A stretch of DNA of 64,000 bases from Hyphomicrobiales bacterium (GCA_900470155.1 UBZT01000009.1:889524-953523); one strand, 5' to 3'. Positions 35,216 to 49,545 are shown, counted from the first letter of the stretch. The notes: generated from the letters alone by a model not told the origin. Numbers and translations are program-made.

Positions 35216-36784
35216 ATGGGTATAGACAGAAACACGGGACTGCGCGGCGCCGGCCGCCTCGGCTTGCGCGCCGCAGCCGGCCTGCTGGCAACCCATGTCT
35301 TCGCCCTGCCCATGCCAGCCTTCGCCCAGCAGGCAACTGCCGCCAAGCAATCCGGCGCAGCCGTCTCGACGACACAGCAGGCAGGAGCAACCCAGCCTGC
35401 CGGCGCCGATGATCTCTATGCGACCGGAGACGATACGCAGAACGCAGACGGCACCACCACCGGGACCGTGCCCGCCGAAGGCACCTTGCCCGCGACACCT
35501 TTGGCTGCACCATTGGCCGATCCCAGGGCCGATCCCATGGCCGATCCCATGGCCGATGCAGACGGTGGCATTGCCCAGGATCCGGATTTCGGCCGGCAGA
35601 ACCTGCGGGAAACCCGGCTTGACGACCCGACCACCGCCAGGATCCGGCGTGAAGACGACAAGACGCCCGGCATCCGGCTCGGCACCATGGTGTTGCGCCC
35701 GGCCATCAGCCAGAACATCGGCAGCGAAACCTCCGACGACGGCGCAGGACGCGAGACCCGCATCTTCTCCGAGACCGGACTGAAGGGCACCCTGACATCC
35801 GACTGGTCCCGCCACCAGTTGACCATCGGCGGCGAAGGCTACTGGCAGAATACCATTTCCGGCGATACCGAAGACAAGCCGCGCGCCAACCTCAATGCAG
35901 ACCTGCGCCTGGATCTGGCCGGCGACACGATCGCCAACATCACCGGTGCCTACAACTACAGCCGTGAAGATACCGACGATCCGAACGCCGTTGCCGGCGC
36001 GAGCGTTCAGTCCGCTGTCAATCAGTTTGACGGCGGCCTCTCGATCGAGCGCGATCTCGGCCTGCTGCGTGGCTCGATCGCCGGCGACGTCACACGCTGG
36101 CAGTATTCCGATGTCGAGTTGTCCGACGGCTCCACCCTGTCGCGAAGCGATCGGGACCGCATACGCTCGACCCTCAGCGCCCGCGTCGGTTACGAACTGT
36201 CCCCCGCCCTGACGCCGTTCGTCGAGGGAACGGTCGGCCGCATTTCCTATGACGACACCGCCGACGCCAATGGCTACGAGCGCTCGGCCGATGTCTATGC
36301 CGCCAAGGTCGGTGTAGCCGTTGATCTCGGCGAGAAGCTGCGGGGCGAATTGGGCGTCGGCCATGAGCGGCAACGCTACGACGACAGCCGCCTGGCGGAA
36401 TTGTCGGCACTCACGGTCGATGGCAATCTCTACTGGTCGCCGCAGGAAGGCACCGATATCGACCTGGCGGTCGAGACCTATGTCGATCCGTCGACCACGG
36501 CCGGCATCAATGGCGCAAGGGTTAACCGGCTGACGGCCAAGCTGGAACATGAACTGCGCAGCAATCTGATTGCGCGCCTGTCCTCGGGCATGACCCTGAC
36601 GAATTATGATGATTTGGGCGAGACCGGCAACAGCAAGTCTTACCTTGCGGGCGCGGGTATCACCTGGAGCATCAATCGCTACCTGGATGCGACGGCCGAC
36701 CTGAACTACGAGCGCACCAGCTACAATTACGGCGGCGAAAGCACCGACCTCACCGCACTGGTCGGAGTGACCGCCAAGCGTTGA
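35216..36784 (+). CDS. Outer membrane beta-barrel protein (BBP2-like)
   Basis: The 522-residue exported protein has a twin-Arg-poor N-terminus, a hydrophobic signal (AAAGLLATHVFALPMPAFAQ), and a low-complexity segment of DP-repeats (ADPRADPMADPMADAD, about residues 100-115). A beta-rich second half (about 155-522) follows. It has alternating hydrophobic strands and ends YGGESTDLTALVGVTAKR. The pattern suits a putative beta-barrel porin 2-type outer membrane protein, as found near rhizobial polysaccharide export genes. The family call is by pattern. It converges with galU. Confidence 0.75.
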   Translation: MGIDRNTGLRGAGRLGLRAAAGLLATHVFALPMPAFAQQATAAKQSGAAVSTTQQAGATQPAGADDLYATGDDTQNADGTTTGTVPAEGTLPATPLAAPLADPRADPMADPMADADGGIAQDPDFGRQNLRETRLDDPTTARIRREDDKTPGIRLGTMVLRPAISQNIGSETSDDGAGRETRIFSETGLKGTLTSDWSRHQLTIGGEGYWQNTISGDTEDKPRANLNADLRLDLAGDTIANITGAYNYSREDTDDPNAVAGASVQSAVNQFDGGLSIERDLGLLRGSIAGDVTRWQYSDVELSDGSTLSRSDRDRIRSTLSARVGYELSPALTPFVEGTVGRISYDDTADANGYERSADVYAAKVGVAVDLGEKLRGELGVGHERQRYDDSRLAELSALTVDGNLYWSPQEGTDIDLAVETYVDPSTTAGINGARVNRLTAKLEHELRSNLIARLSSGMTLTNYDDLGETGNSKSYLAGAGITWSINRYLDATADLNYERTSYNYGGESTDLTALVGVTAKR

Positions 36785-36808
36785 GCCTGGCGGCCAGAGA
36801 ATCGGACG

Positions 36809-37696
36809 TTATTTCAACGCAGCCAGCAGAGCCTTGAGCTGCTCCTCGATCGCCGGACGGATGTCGGGACGCTCGATCGCAAACGATACGTTGGCGAGGA
36901 TGAAACCGTCCTTGGCACCACAGTCGAATGTCTGGCCTTTGAAGTGATAACCGGCGAACGACTGGTCCTTGGCAAGCTTCAGCATACCGTCGGTCAATTG
37001 GATCTCATTGCCGGCACCGCGTTCCTGCGTCGACAGGATGTTGAAGATCTCCGGCTGCAGGATATAGCGGCCGTTGATGAAAAAGTTCGAAGGCGCCGTG
37101 CCCTTGGCCGGCTTTTCGACCATTTCGGTGATCTTGAACCCACCCTCGAGCGCCTCGCCGACGCCGACGATGCCGTATTTATGCGCCTGATCCGGCGTGC
37201 ATTCCTCGACCGCCACAATATTGCCGCCAGTCTTCTCGTAAAGTTCGACCATGCCCTTCAGGCAGGCCTTCTCGCCGCGCATGATCATGTCCGGCAAAAG
37301 CAGGGCAAAGGGCTCGTGGCCGACGATATCGCGGGCACACCAGACCGCGTGACCGAGGCCAAGCGGCTCCTGCTGACGCGTGAAACTCGTCTGGCCCGCG
37401 GTCAACTGCATCGAATCGAGCAGCGAAAGCTCGGCGTTCTTGTTGCGCGACTTCAGGGTCTGCTCAAGTTCGAACTGGATGTCGAAATAGTCTTCGATGA
37501 CAGCCTTGCCGCGCCCGGTGACGAAGACAAAATGCTCGATGCCCGCCTCGATCGCCTCGTCGACCACGTATTGAATGACCGGCTTGTCGACAACCGTCAG
37601 CATTTCCTTCGGCACAGCCTTGGTGGCGGGAAGGAAGCGAGTGCCAAGACCGGCGACGGGGAAAACTGCTTTGCGGAGCTTATTCGGTTGAACCAC
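36809..37696 (-). CDS. galU: UTP-glucose-1-phosphate uridylyltransferase
   Basis: The 295-residue nucleotidyltransferase makes UDP-glucose for exopolysaccharide, glucans and LPS. The N-terminal loop [20 protein letters not shown], then [20 protein letters not shown], and the middle [17 protein letters not shown], with [20 protein letters not shown], are typical. The ATG at 37696 follows a GAGGA-rich site. The gene converges with the beta-barrel gene, 24 bases apart. It is usually called galU or exoN in rhizobia; both encode the same activity. Confidence 0.96.
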   Translation of the reverse strand: MVQPNKLRKAVFPVAGLGTRFLPATKAVPKEMLTVVDKPVIQYVVDEAIEAGIEHFVFVTGRGKAVIEDYFDIQFELEQTLKSRNKNAELSLLDSMQLTAGQTSFTRQQEPLGLGHAVWCARDIVGHEPFALLLPDMIMRGEKACLKGMVELYEKTGGNIVAVEECTPDQAHKYGIVGVGEALEGGFKITEMVEKPAKGTAPSNFFINGRYILQPEIFNILSTQERGAGNEIQLTDGMLKLAKDQSFAGYHFKGQTFDCGAKDGFILANVSFAIERPDIRPAIEEQLKALLAALK

Positions 37697-37898
37697 ACAT
37701 TCCTCCTGGAGGATCTAATCGATTATTGTCGTCATGGCACGGGGCACTCAGTAGTATACATTTGCATTGAAATCGCAAAGATGATGCGAGAGCAAACCGC
37801 GCATGGTAAAGAGTTTGTTGACGCAATAGCATTAACCTAGGGTGAACAGCTTTTGTTCCAGCTGTCGAACGAACCGTAGATCGAACGGGGAGATGCCC

Positions 37899-39110
37899 AT
37901 GACACGACACCATCCCAGCCTTCTCGGCGCAATTGCCTTGACCATAGCCACCAGCATGATGCCGGTGCAGGCCCAGGCAGACGCCGGATTCCAGAAGTGG
38001 ATCAATGGCTTCTACGCCACCGCCGCAAAAAGCGGCATCACCGAACGCACCTATCGCCAGGCCTTTGCCGGCGTGACCGAGCCGGATCAATTTGTCTTGG
38101 AAAAGGCCGCCTATCAGCCAGAATTCAAGTCGCAAATCTGGGATTACCTGGACAGCCGGGTCAATCCCTATACCGTTAAGGTCGGTCAGGAAATGATCGC
38201 CAAGCACGGTCGCACGCTGGCGGCCCTGGAAAAGCATTTCGGCGTCGACAAGCATATCATCGTCGCCATCTGGTCGATGGAATCGAATTATGGCGCCGCC
38301 CTCGAGCGCCCGGACCGCCTGCACAACGTTCCGCGTTCACTGGCCACCCTTGCCTATGCGGACAAGAAGCGCGCCAAATATGCGCGTACGCAGCTCGTCG
38401 CGGCCCTGAAAATGCTGCAGAACGGCGACGTCTCCAACAAGAACCTGATGGGTTCGTGGGCAGGAGCGATGGGACACACCCAGTTCATCCCGTCCAGCTA
38501 TCTGCTCTATGGCGTCGATGCCGATGGCAACGGCGAGAAGGATATCTGGCACTCGATCCCCGATGCATTGGCCACGGCCTCGAATCTTCTGGCCAAGAAC
38601 AACTGGCAGAGCGGCAAGACCTGGGGTTACGAGGCGGTCGTGCCGAAAGGTGGCAGCGCTTATGCTGGCCAGACCAAGACGCTGGCCCAGTGGCAGGCGC
38701 TCGGTTTCGTCCGCCCAACCGGCAAGGGCTTCAAGAATGGCGCAGAACGCGCCGAACTGAAACTGCTCGGCGGCGGCAACGGCCCCGGCTTCCTGATGAC
38801 CAAGAATTTCTTCGTCCTCAAGCGCTACAATGCCGCCGACAGCTATGCGCTCGGCGTTGGGCTTCTGGCCGATGAACTGGCCGGTTATGGCGGCATGAAG
38901 CAGAGTTGGCCGCGCCCGCAGGGCACGCTCGACATCAAGGAAAAGTTCGAGCTCCAGACCCGCATGCAGGCGCTCGGTTATTACGACGGCAAGATCGATG
39001 GCAATTTCGGCTCCGGCTCGAAGGCGGCAATCTCCGCCATTCAGGGACGCCTCGGCATGTCGGTCGATGGCCAGCCATCGCGTCCGCTTCTGGACGCCTT
39101 GAGAAACTGA
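37899..39110 (+). CDS. Lytic murein transglycosylase (MltB-type)
   Basis: The 403-residue protein has a signal peptide (ALTIATSMMPVQAQA), then an SLT_2/MltB catalytic domain. FQKWINGFYATAAKSGI, the catalytic-Glu region AIWSMESNYGAALERP, and NLMGSWAGAMGHTQFIPSSY with a downstream WAHELGL-free end are seen. A C-terminal PG-binding_1 domain follows (LQTRMQALGYYDGKIDGNFG). It cleaves peptidoglycan with anhydromuropeptide formation, in the periplasm. The ATG at 37899 is six bases after a GGGGAG site; an in-frame ATG six bases earlier is also possible. Confidence 0.92.
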   Translation: MTRHHPSLLGAIALTIATSMMPVQAQADAGFQKWINGFYATAAKSGITERTYRQAFAGVTEPDQFVLEKAAYQPEFKSQIWDYLDSRVNPYTVKVGQEMIAKHGRTLAALEKHFGVDKHIIVAIWSMESNYGAALERPDRLHNVPRSLATLAYADKKRAKYARTQLVAALKMLQNGDVSNKNLMGSWAGAMGHTQFIPSSYLLYGVDADGNGEKDIWHSIPDALATASNLLAKNNWQSGKTWGYEAVVPKGGSAYAGQTKTLAQWQALGFVRPTGKGFKNGAERAELKLLGGGNGPGFLMTKNFFVLKRYNAADSYALGVGLLADELAGYGGMKQSWPRPQGTLDIKEKFELQTRMQALGYYDGKIDGNFGSGSKAAISAIQGRLGMSVDGQPSRPLLDALRN

Positions 39111-39164
39111 TCCGGGGCGGACAGGCCCGCCCTTGGCTGGCTAACGACTTGCCCATTGACTTGG

Positions 39165-39204
39165 AAAGCCGCGCGATCCAAATACGGTTTTCGCGCGGCT
39201 TTTG
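39165..39204 (+). terminator. Terminator after the lytic transglycosylase gene
   Basis: The stem AAAGCCGCGCG...CGCGCGGCTTT is followed by TGG. It lies upstream of the chosen DUF459 start (39228) and argues against the longer frame. Confidence 0.75.
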
Positions 39205-39227
39205 GTCTGCAAATCAAGGCGATTGAC

Positions 39228-40439
39228 ATGGCATCGAGACGAAAGCGTCTTACCCTCAGTCATATCGGCGCGCTGGTCCTCTCGGCGCTGCTGATTGCGG
39301 CAACGCTGCTGTCCACGACGGCAGAAGCCCAGCAATACGAACGCCGCCGGAACCTGCTCGACATGCTTTTCGGGCCGCGTGAGCCGGAATATATACCGCC
39401 GCGCGAGGTTCAGAAACCTATTCGTGAAGTCCGGCCGCGCAAGAAGACCGCCGGCAGCGTCACCAAGATCAAGACGAAGAACCCGGCAACCGGCGCGGCA
39501 ACCGCCGCCCCGCCGCCGACCAAGCTGGACAATGCGAAAACCGTCCTGGTCATCGGCGACTTCGTGGCCGGCGGCCTGGGCGACGGCCTGAAGAGTGCCT
39601 TCGAGGAAGCGCCTGGCGTCAAGGTCGAGACGCGATCCAATGGCTCGTCCGGCCTGGTGCGCGTCGACTACTACGACTGGATTGGCGAACTCCCGGCGCT
39701 GATCGAGACACTGAAGCCCAGCGTCGTCGTCATCCAGATCGGTGCCAACGACCGCCAGCAGATCATCACGCCGGACGCCAAGATCGACTTCCGCACCGAC
39801 GGCTGGTTCACCGCATATGAGCAGCGCGTCAATCGTCTGGCAGAAGTGGTGACGCGAACCAAGACGCCCTTGATCTGGGTCGGCCTGCCCGCCTTCAGAC
39901 CGCAGAACATGACGGCCGACGCCCTGAGACTGAACACACTCTACCGCGCCTCCGTCGAGCGCCAGAAAGGCGAGTTCATCGATGTCTGGGATGGCTTTGT
40001 CGACCAGGACGGCCGCTTCATCATCACCGGCTCGGATATCAACGGCCAGCCCGTGCGCTTGCGCGGCACCGACGGCATAGGCTTCACCGCCCCCGGCAAA
40101 CGCAAGCTCGCCTTCTATGTTGAGAAATCGGTGCGTCGTTATCTCGGTGACATGACCAGCCCGGATCTTGTACGGCTCGACGCCAGCAACCTGCCGGAAC
40201 TGGTCAATATGCCGCCATCCGAAATGACGAGCATCATCTCGACACAGCCGATGGACCTCTTCGATCCCGAACTGGACGGTGCGACCGAACTTCTTGGTGG
40301 CCAACCCCTGCCCGCTTCGACCACGATCACGGCCCGCCAGCAGCTGGTGCAGAACGGCCAATTGCCGAACCCACCGGTCGGACGCGTCGACAATGTGCAG
40401 ATATCGACACCGGCGGCAGCCCAGACCGGAACCCGCTGA
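39228..40439 (+). CDS. DUF459/SGNH-like periplasmic protein, Ser motif lost
   Basis: The 403-residue protein has an N-terminal signal or anchor (IGALVLSALLIAATLLSTTA), a basic linker, and an SGNH-hydrolase-type domain from about residue 103. Block I reads VLVIGDFVAGGLGDGL. The usual catalytic Ser of GDS is Phe112 here, while block III IGANDRQ (N174) is kept. Such DUF459 copies are probably non-hydrolytic or use another residue. The substrate is unknown; SGNH relatives deacetylate cell-wall or polysaccharide esters. The ATG at 39228 is chosen after AAGG and because the previous terminator ends before it. Confidence 0.8.
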   Translation: MASRRKRLTLSHIGALVLSALLIAATLLSTTAEAQQYERRRNLLDMLFGPREPEYIPPREVQKPIREVRPRKKTAGSVTKIKTKNPATGAATAAPPPTKLDNAKTVLVIGDFVAGGLGDGLKSAFEEAPGVKVETRSNGSSGLVRVDYYDWIGELPALIETLKPSVVVIQIGANDRQQIITPDAKIDFRTDGWFTAYEQRVNRLAEVVTRTKTPLIWVGLPAFRPQNMTADALRLNTLYRASVERQKGEFIDVWDGFVDQDGRFIITGSDINGQPVRLRGTDGIGFTAPGKRKLAFYVEKSVRRYLGDMTSPDLVRLDASNLPELVNMPPSEMTSIISTQPMDLFDPELDGATELLGGQPLPASTTITARQQLVQNGQLPNPPVGRVDNVQISTPAAAQTGTR

Positions 40440-40465
40440 CACCCTGACCATCCGAAATCAGCCCC

Positions 40466-40497
40466 AAAAAAAGGGCCGCCCGAAGGCGACCCTTTTC
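40466..40497. terminator. Bidirectional terminator between DUF459 gene and gltD
   Basis: The stem AAAGGG-CGCC...GGCG-CCCTTT has A-rich and T-rich flanks. It can end both convergent transcripts. Confidence 0.75.
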
Positions 40498-40516
40498 GTA
40501 CAAGTATCCTGACCCC

Positions 40517-41971
40517 TTACCTTGGTAGAACGCTTGATCCCATCAGAGCCTCGTCGATGGCGCGGGCCGCCTGGCGGCCTTCGCGGATCGCCCAGACGAC
40601 CAGCGACTGGCCGCGACGCACGTCGCCGGCGGCCCAGAGCTTGTCGACGGACGTCTTGTAGTCCTTGTCGTCGGCCACGACGTTGGTCGAGCCGCGACGG
40701 TCGGTGTTGAGTGTCAGCTGGCCGTTCATTTCCTTCAGCACGCTGTCGGTGAACGGACCACTGAAACCAATGGCGATGAAGCCGAGATCGGCCTTGATGA
40801 TGAACTCGGTGCCGGGGATCGGCTTGCGCTTGTCATCGACCTGGCAGCACTTCACGCCGGTCAGCACGCCATCCTCGCCGATGAATTCCAGCGTTGCCAC
40901 TTGGAATTCGCGCACTGCACCTTCGGCCTGGCTCGAGGATGTGCGCATCTTGGTCGCCCAGAACGGCCAGATCGCCAGCTTGTCTTCCGTCTGCGGCGGG
41001 CGCGGACGGATGTCGAGCTGGGTCACCTTGACGGCCCCCTGGCGGAAGGCCGTACCGACGCAGTCCGACGCCGTATCGCCACCGCCGACAACCACGACAT
41101 GTTTGCCGCCGGCGAGGATCGGATCGGACGGCCAGCCGTTGCTGTCGATGTTTTCGCGGCCGACGCGGCGGTTCTGCTGCACTAGATACGGCATGGCATC
41201 ATGCACGCCATGCAGTTCGACGCCGGGAATGCCGGCTTCGCGCGGCGTTTCCGAGCCACCACAATAAAGCACGGCGTCGTAGTCGGCACGCAGGGTCTCG
41301 ACGGTGACATCGACCCCGACATTGACGCCGTAGTGGAAGGTGACGTTTTCACCCTTCATCTGCTCGACGCGGCGATCGATGAAGTTCTTCTCCATCTTGA
41401 AGTCCGGAATGCCGTAGCGCAGCAGGCCACCGGCCTTGGTCTCGCGCTCAAACACATGCACTTCGTGGCCGGCGCGGCCAAGCTGCTGGGCAGCCGCCAA
41501 ACCAGAGGGACCGGATCCGATGATCGCAACCTTCTTGCCGGTATGGATCGTTGCCGGCTGCGGCACGATGAAGCCCAGCTCATAGGCCTTGTCGGCAATC
41601 GCCTGCTCGACCGTCTTGATCGCCACCGGCGCATCTTCGAGGTTGAGCGTGCAGGCTTCCTCGCACGGCGCCGGACAGACGCGACCGGTGAATTCCGGGA
41701 AGTTGTTGGTGGAATGGAGGTTGCGGATCGCCTCCTCCCACTTGTTGTTATAGACGAGATCGTTCCAGTCCGGGATCTGGTTGTGCACCGGGCAACCGGT
41801 CGGACCATGGCAATAGGGAATGCCGCAATCCATGCAGCGCGCCGCCTGCTTGGTAACCTCGGGGTCCGACATGGGAATCGTGAATTCGCGGAAATGGCGG
41901 ATACGGTCGGAGGCCGGCTGATACTTGCCCACCTGCCGGTCGATTTCCATAAAGCCTGTAACCTTGCCCAT
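40517..41971 (-). CDS. gltD: Glutamate synthase small subunit
   Basis: The 484-residue NADPH-oxidising subunit of glutamate synthase feeds electrons to GltB. Its N-terminal iron-sulfur region includes [20 protein letters not shown] and [15 protein letters not shown]. The FAD motif is [14 protein letters not shown] and the NADPH motif [13 protein letters not shown]. The length is normal. It starts at an ATG seven bases after GAGGGA, and only 24 bases after the vapC stop. In most rhizobia gltB and gltD are adjacent; here vapBC lies between them, so all four are probably one transcript. Confidence 0.96.
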   Translation of the reverse strand: MGKVTGFMEIDRQVGKYQPASDRIRHFREFTIPMSDPEVTKQAARCMDCGIPYCHGPTGCPVHNQIPDWNDLVYNNKWEEAIRNLHSTNNFPEFTGRVCPAPCEEACTLNLEDAPVAIKTVEQAIADKAYELGFIVPQPATIHTGKKVAIIGSGPSGLAAAQQLGRAGHEVHVFERETKAGGLLRYGIPDFKMEKNFIDRRVEQMKGENVTFHYGVNVGVDVTVETLRADYDAVLYCGGSETPREAGIPGVELHGVHDAMPYLVQQNRRVGRENIDSNGWPSDPILAGGKHVVVVGGGDTASDCVGTAFRQGAVKVTQLDIRPRPPQTEDKLAIWPFWATKMRTSSSQAEGAVREFQVATLEFIGEDGVLTGVKCCQVDDKRKPIPGTEFIIKADLGFIAIGFSGPFTDSVLKEMNGQLTLNTDRRGSTNVVADDKDYKTSVDKLWAAGDVRRGQSLVVWAIREGRQAARAIDEALMGSSVLPR

Positions 41972-41995
41972 GTCTAAATCCCTCAATCTCCGCCG

Positions 41996-42391
41996 CTATC
42001 GCAGCCAGTTCTCGATCTGCAATCCCGGAACCCGGGAAAACTCACTCTCATTGTTCGTCACCAGCACGGCGTCCAGCGCCAGCGCATGTGCCGCGATCCA
42101 AAGGTCATTTGGACCGACGTTCTGTCCTTGCCTCAACGCCAGCCGGACTTCGGCGTAACGCTGGTCCGTTGGTAGCTGGAGGGGCGCCACATAAAAGCGC
42201 CGCGTCACCGCAGACACCTTCCGCGACAGCTCCTCGGAGCCGTTCTTCTTCACGCCGTACCAGATCTCACCATGGGTGATGATGCTGATGAAGGCATTCT
42301 CCTCTCCAACCTCAACAAGGTGTTCGAGAACCTTCCCACGCGGATCCCTCACGATCGCCGAAACGACGTTGGTATCGAGCATGTACCGCAT
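41996..42391 (-). CDS. vapC: VapC-family PIN ribonuclease toxin
   Basis: The 131-residue PIN domain has the metal-binding acidic residues in MLDTNVVSAIVRDP (Asp6) and THGEIWYGV (Glu42). QNVGPNDLWIAAHAL and LVTNNESEFSRVPGLQIENW follow. These are the complete VapC/FitB-type active-site motifs, so the nuclease is probably functional. Its start overlaps the vapB stop (TGATG). It would cleave tRNA or rRNA when freed. It sits between gltB and gltD. Confidence 0.92.
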   Translation of the reverse strand: MRYMLDTNVVSAIVRDPRGKVLEHLVEVGEENAFISIITHGEIWYGVKKNGSEELSRKVSAVTRRFYVAPLQLPTDQRYAEVRLALRQGQNVGPNDLWIAAHALALDAVLVTNNESEFSRVPGLQIENWLR

Positions 42392-42663
42392 CAGATCTCG
42401 ACCTCACGAAGCGGTGCCAGATCATCGTCATTCCCAACGAAGTCCTCTCCGCTCCAGGCTTCCGCCTGCTTGAGATACTCGATCAAGCCTGCGGTCACCG
42501 CCGTCCGCATGAGGATCGAGCCATCCGGTTGGCGCACCATGACGGCGCGATCACCTTCAAGATCGAACTCTTTCGGGATGCGAACAGCCCGGCTTCGACC
42601 ATTCTTGAAGATGGCGACTGCAACTTCGCCACCTTCACCAGTGTCCTTCACATGCTCGTTCAT
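42391..42663 (-). CDS. vapB: VapB-type AbrB-fold antitoxin
   Basis: The 90-residue protein has an AbrB/SpoVT-like N-terminus (VAVAIFKNGRSRAVRIPKEF, then DLEGDRAVMVRQPDGSILM). A C-terminal toxin-binding helix follows (LIEYLKQAEAWSGEDFVG). The ATG at 42663 is chosen after GGAG. It is directly before vapC in the same strand and would neutralise it and repress transcription. It starts 58 bases after the gltB stop, so glt transcription also drives it. Confidence 0.9.
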   Translation of the reverse strand: MNEHVKDTGEGGEVAVAIFKNGRSRAVRIPKEFDLEGDRAVMVRQPDGSILMRTAVTAGLIEYLKQAEAWSGEDFVGNDDDLAPLREVEI

Positions 42664-42721
42664 GTCGGGCTCCGTCCTTGCGATATGCCATGAGCATATC
42701 ACAGAATTTAACCTGCAGAAG

Positions 42722-47446
<4,725 letters not shown>

Positions 47447-47860
47447 TGCCTTCCCTCCAAATAGGCCCGATCCACTCGGGCTCGCATGCCTGGACCCATC
47501 GGCCGGATGCATCTCCCTCGGCTCTTCGCGACCCTAGCGGGACCGCATCACCAGGCAATGACACCCAAATCCTTCACCTCAGAAACCAGAATTAGGTCAA
47601 CCAGTCTGACCTAATTTCGAGATTTCTATGACAGAAAGTAAACGCTCATGCAAGATCGCGCCATGAAAATTAACCGGACTTCCGACGCTAAGTTGCCACC
47701 GATACGCCGCTTGCGCAATTTTCTTTCCCACATGAATAGGTCAGTGATGCACTTCTTGCGGACTGCAAGAAAGCGACACGTTCCGCCGCGGACCGGATTG
47801 ATAGCGACACGGAAATGCCTAAGCTCGCGATCACTCCTTCCAACCCCCGGGAAACTCTTC
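47447..47860. other. Divergent regulatory region between gltB and ltaE
   Basis: No gene is supported in these 414 bases. The region holds the gltB ribosome site (near 47450-47458) and a 10-bp inverted repeat at 47590-47616. An open frame reaching leftward from ltaE (47648-47860) has no family resemblance and is probably leader. No clear sigma-70 promoter is proposed. Confidence 0.6.
47590..47616. promoter_or_regulatory. Perfect 10-bp dyad, candidate operator
   Basis: AATTAGGTCA (47590-47599) and TGACCTAATT (47607-47616) are exact inverted copies separated by 7 bases. The dyad lies 144 bases upstream of gltB and could control gltB, ltaE or both. The regulator is unknown. Confidence 0.55.
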
Positions 47861-48907
47861 ATGTTCTTCGCTTCCGACAACTGGTCCGGCGCCCATCCCA
47901 AGATCGCAGAAAGCCTCACCAAGCAGGCGGCCGGCTTTGCCAGCGCCTACGGCTCGAGCGAGCTCGACAAGCGGATCGAGGCACAGTTCAACGATATCTT
48001 CGAGCGCGAGGTCGCCGTCTTTTTCGTCGCGACAGGCACTGCGGCCAATTCTCTGGCGCTCGCCAGCGTCGCAAAGGCCGGCGGCGTCACCTTCTGTCAC
48101 TCGGATGCGCATGTAAATGCCGACGAAGGCGGCGCTCCGGAGTTTCTGACCAGCGCATGCCGGCTTTTTCCGGTCGAAGGCGACAACGGCAAGATGGACC
48201 GCGAAGCGCTGCACACCGCCGTCTCCCGCTTCGATGTGCCCTCCGTCCACCAGGGCCGGCCGATGGCGATCACCGTGACGCAGGCAACCGAAGCCGGCAC
48301 AGTCTACACGCTCGAGGAACTGGATGCGATCGCCGCCATCGCCAAATCCAAGAACCTGCCTTTGCATATGGACGGCGCCCGCTTCGCCAATGCGCTTGTC
48401 GCCCTGGATGCAACGCCCGCCGAAATGACCTGGAAACGTGGCGTCGACATTCTCTCTTTCGGCGGCACCAAGAATGGCTGCTGGTGTGCGGAGGCGATTG
48501 TCTTCATGAAGCCGGAAATGGCCGAGGAAATGCCCTATATCCGCAAGCGCTCGGCCCAGCTCTTCTCCAAGACCCGCTTCATCTCGGCCCAGCTGGAAGC
48601 CTATCTCGAAGGCGACCTGTGGCTCGACCTCGCCCGCCACTCCAATGCCATGGCCGACCGGCTGCGGGTGGGCCTGACCGCCAAGAACACCGCCCGCCTT
48701 GCCTGGGAAACCCAGGCGAACGAAGTCTTTGCCATCATCGACAAGACGTCTGCTGCCCGCGCGCAGTCGAAAGGGGCGAAATTCTACGACTGGCTGGCGC
48801 CGCGCGACATGCCGCACATGATCGGTGAGAACGAACGCCTCGTTCGTCTTGTAACCAGCTTCTCGACCACGCAGGAAGAAGTGGATCAATTCATAGAAGT
48901 CGTCTGA
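47861..48907 (+). CDS. ltaE: Low-specificity L-threonine aldolase
   Basis: The 348-residue PLP enzyme of the beta-eliminating lyase group splits threonine (and allo-threonine) to glycine and acetaldehyde. It begins FFASDNWSGAHPKIAESL; family parts include FFVATGTAANSLALAS, LPLHMDGARFANALVAL and SFGGTKNGCWCAEAIVF, where K204 binds PLP. The ATG at 47861 is chosen because the family N-terminus starts here. The longer frame to 47648 lacks any match. Confidence 0.92.
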   Translation: MFFASDNWSGAHPKIAESLTKQAAGFASAYGSSELDKRIEAQFNDIFEREVAVFFVATGTAANSLALASVAKAGGVTFCHSDAHVNADEGGAPEFLTSACRLFPVEGDNGKMDREALHTAVSRFDVPSVHQGRPMAITVTQATEAGTVYTLEELDAIAAIAKSKNLPLHMDGARFANALVALDATPAEMTWKRGVDILSFGGTKNGCWCAEAIVFMKPEMAEEMPYIRKRSAQLFSKTRFISAQLEAYLEGDLWLDLARHSNAMADRLRVGLTAKNTARLAWETQANEVFAIIDKTSAARAQSKGAKFYDWLAPRDMPHMIGENERLVRLVTSFSTTQEEVDQFIEVV

Positions 48908-48920
48908 GCCGTCACAAACA

Positions 48921-48950
48921 AAAAGGCGGCGAACCGGAGTCCGCCGCCTC
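48921..48950 (-). terminator. Terminator for hsp20
   Basis: The stem GGCGGCG...CGCCGCC is followed on the minus strand by a TTTTT run. It ends the leftward hsp20 transcript just after its stop. Confidence 0.75.
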
Positions 48951-48974
48951 AAGGCTGGCCTGTGGGCCGAAACC

Positions 48975-49445
48975 TCAGTTCACATGCGATTCGATTGCCT
49001 TCGGCACGGCGCCGAGCGATTCGGCGCTGATCGAGATCCGGCGCGGCTTCATTGCTTCGGGAATGTTGCGCAGCAGATCGATATGCAATAGGCCATTTTT
49101 CAGCGAAGCGGCCGTGACCTCGACGTGGTCGGCAAGCTGGAAGCGCCGCTCGAAGGCGCGCTTGGCAATGCCGCGATACAGGAACTCGGTGGGCTCGCTG
49201 GTATCGTCCTCCGCCTTTTCGCCCTTGACGGTCAGCACATGCGCATGGGCTTCGATGGACAGTTCCGCTTCATCAAAACCGGCCACCGCCATGGTGATGC
49301 GATAAAGGTTATCGCCCGTGCGCTCGATATTGTAGGGCGGGTAGCTCTGCGCCTGATCCGGCTGCGCAAGCGTATCCAGCATGGTGAACAGGCGGTCGAA
49401 ACCGACCGTGGAGCGGTAGAGTGGGGAAAAATCGACGTGACGCAT
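48975..49445 (-). CDS. hsp20: Small heat shock protein, Hsp20/alpha-crystallin
   Basis: The 156-residue chaperone has a [20 protein letters not shown] start and an alpha-crystallin domain ([20 protein letters not shown], then [10 protein letters not shown] and [20 protein letters not shown]). A C-terminal IxI-like tail follows. It holds unfolding proteins during heat stress. The ATG at 49445 is preceded by AAGGAGG, which is embedded in a ROSE-like leader, so translation is probably thermosensitive. The gene is followed by its own terminator. Confidence 0.93.
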   Translation of the reverse strand: MRHVDFSPLYRSTVGFDRLFTMLDTLAQPDQAQSYPPYNIERTGDNLYRITMAVAGFDEAELSIEAHAHVLTVKGEKAEDDTSEPTEFLYRGIAKRAFERRFQLADHVEVTAASLKNGLLHIDLLRNIPEAMKPRRISISAESLGAVPKAIESHVN

Positions 49446-49545
49446 AGTGTCCTCCTTGGAAGCGACGTTGGCGTGTTTCAAACTGCACAGCATCCCTTCG
49501 GGCAACGCTGGCAGCGGTTCACGGACCCTTGCGGCGCCCGTGACG
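49446..49545 (-). promoter_or_regulatory. ROSE-like RNA thermometer in the hsp20 leader
   Basis: On the minus strand the last 25 bases before the ATG read UCGCUUCCAAGGAGGACACU. The UCGCU motif, close upstream of AAGGAGG, matches the U(U/C)GCU anti-SD element of ROSE thermometers. Such elements mask the ribosome site of rhizobial small heat-shock genes at low temperature. The upstream hairpins have not been folded here. A CTTGAA block on the minus strand at 49572-49577 could be part of a heat-shock sigma promoter. Confidence 0.6.

Noticed and set aside
35520..35570. Short DNA repeat coding ADPRADPMADPMADAD, as a possible mobile or CRISPR-like repeat
   Set aside because: Only two to three in-frame units inside a secreted protein linker; it is low-complexity coding sequence, not a repeat array.
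47648..47860. Leftward extension of the threonine aldolase frame
   Set aside because: The sequence before residue MFFASDNW has no family match and contains a basic, unstructured composition.
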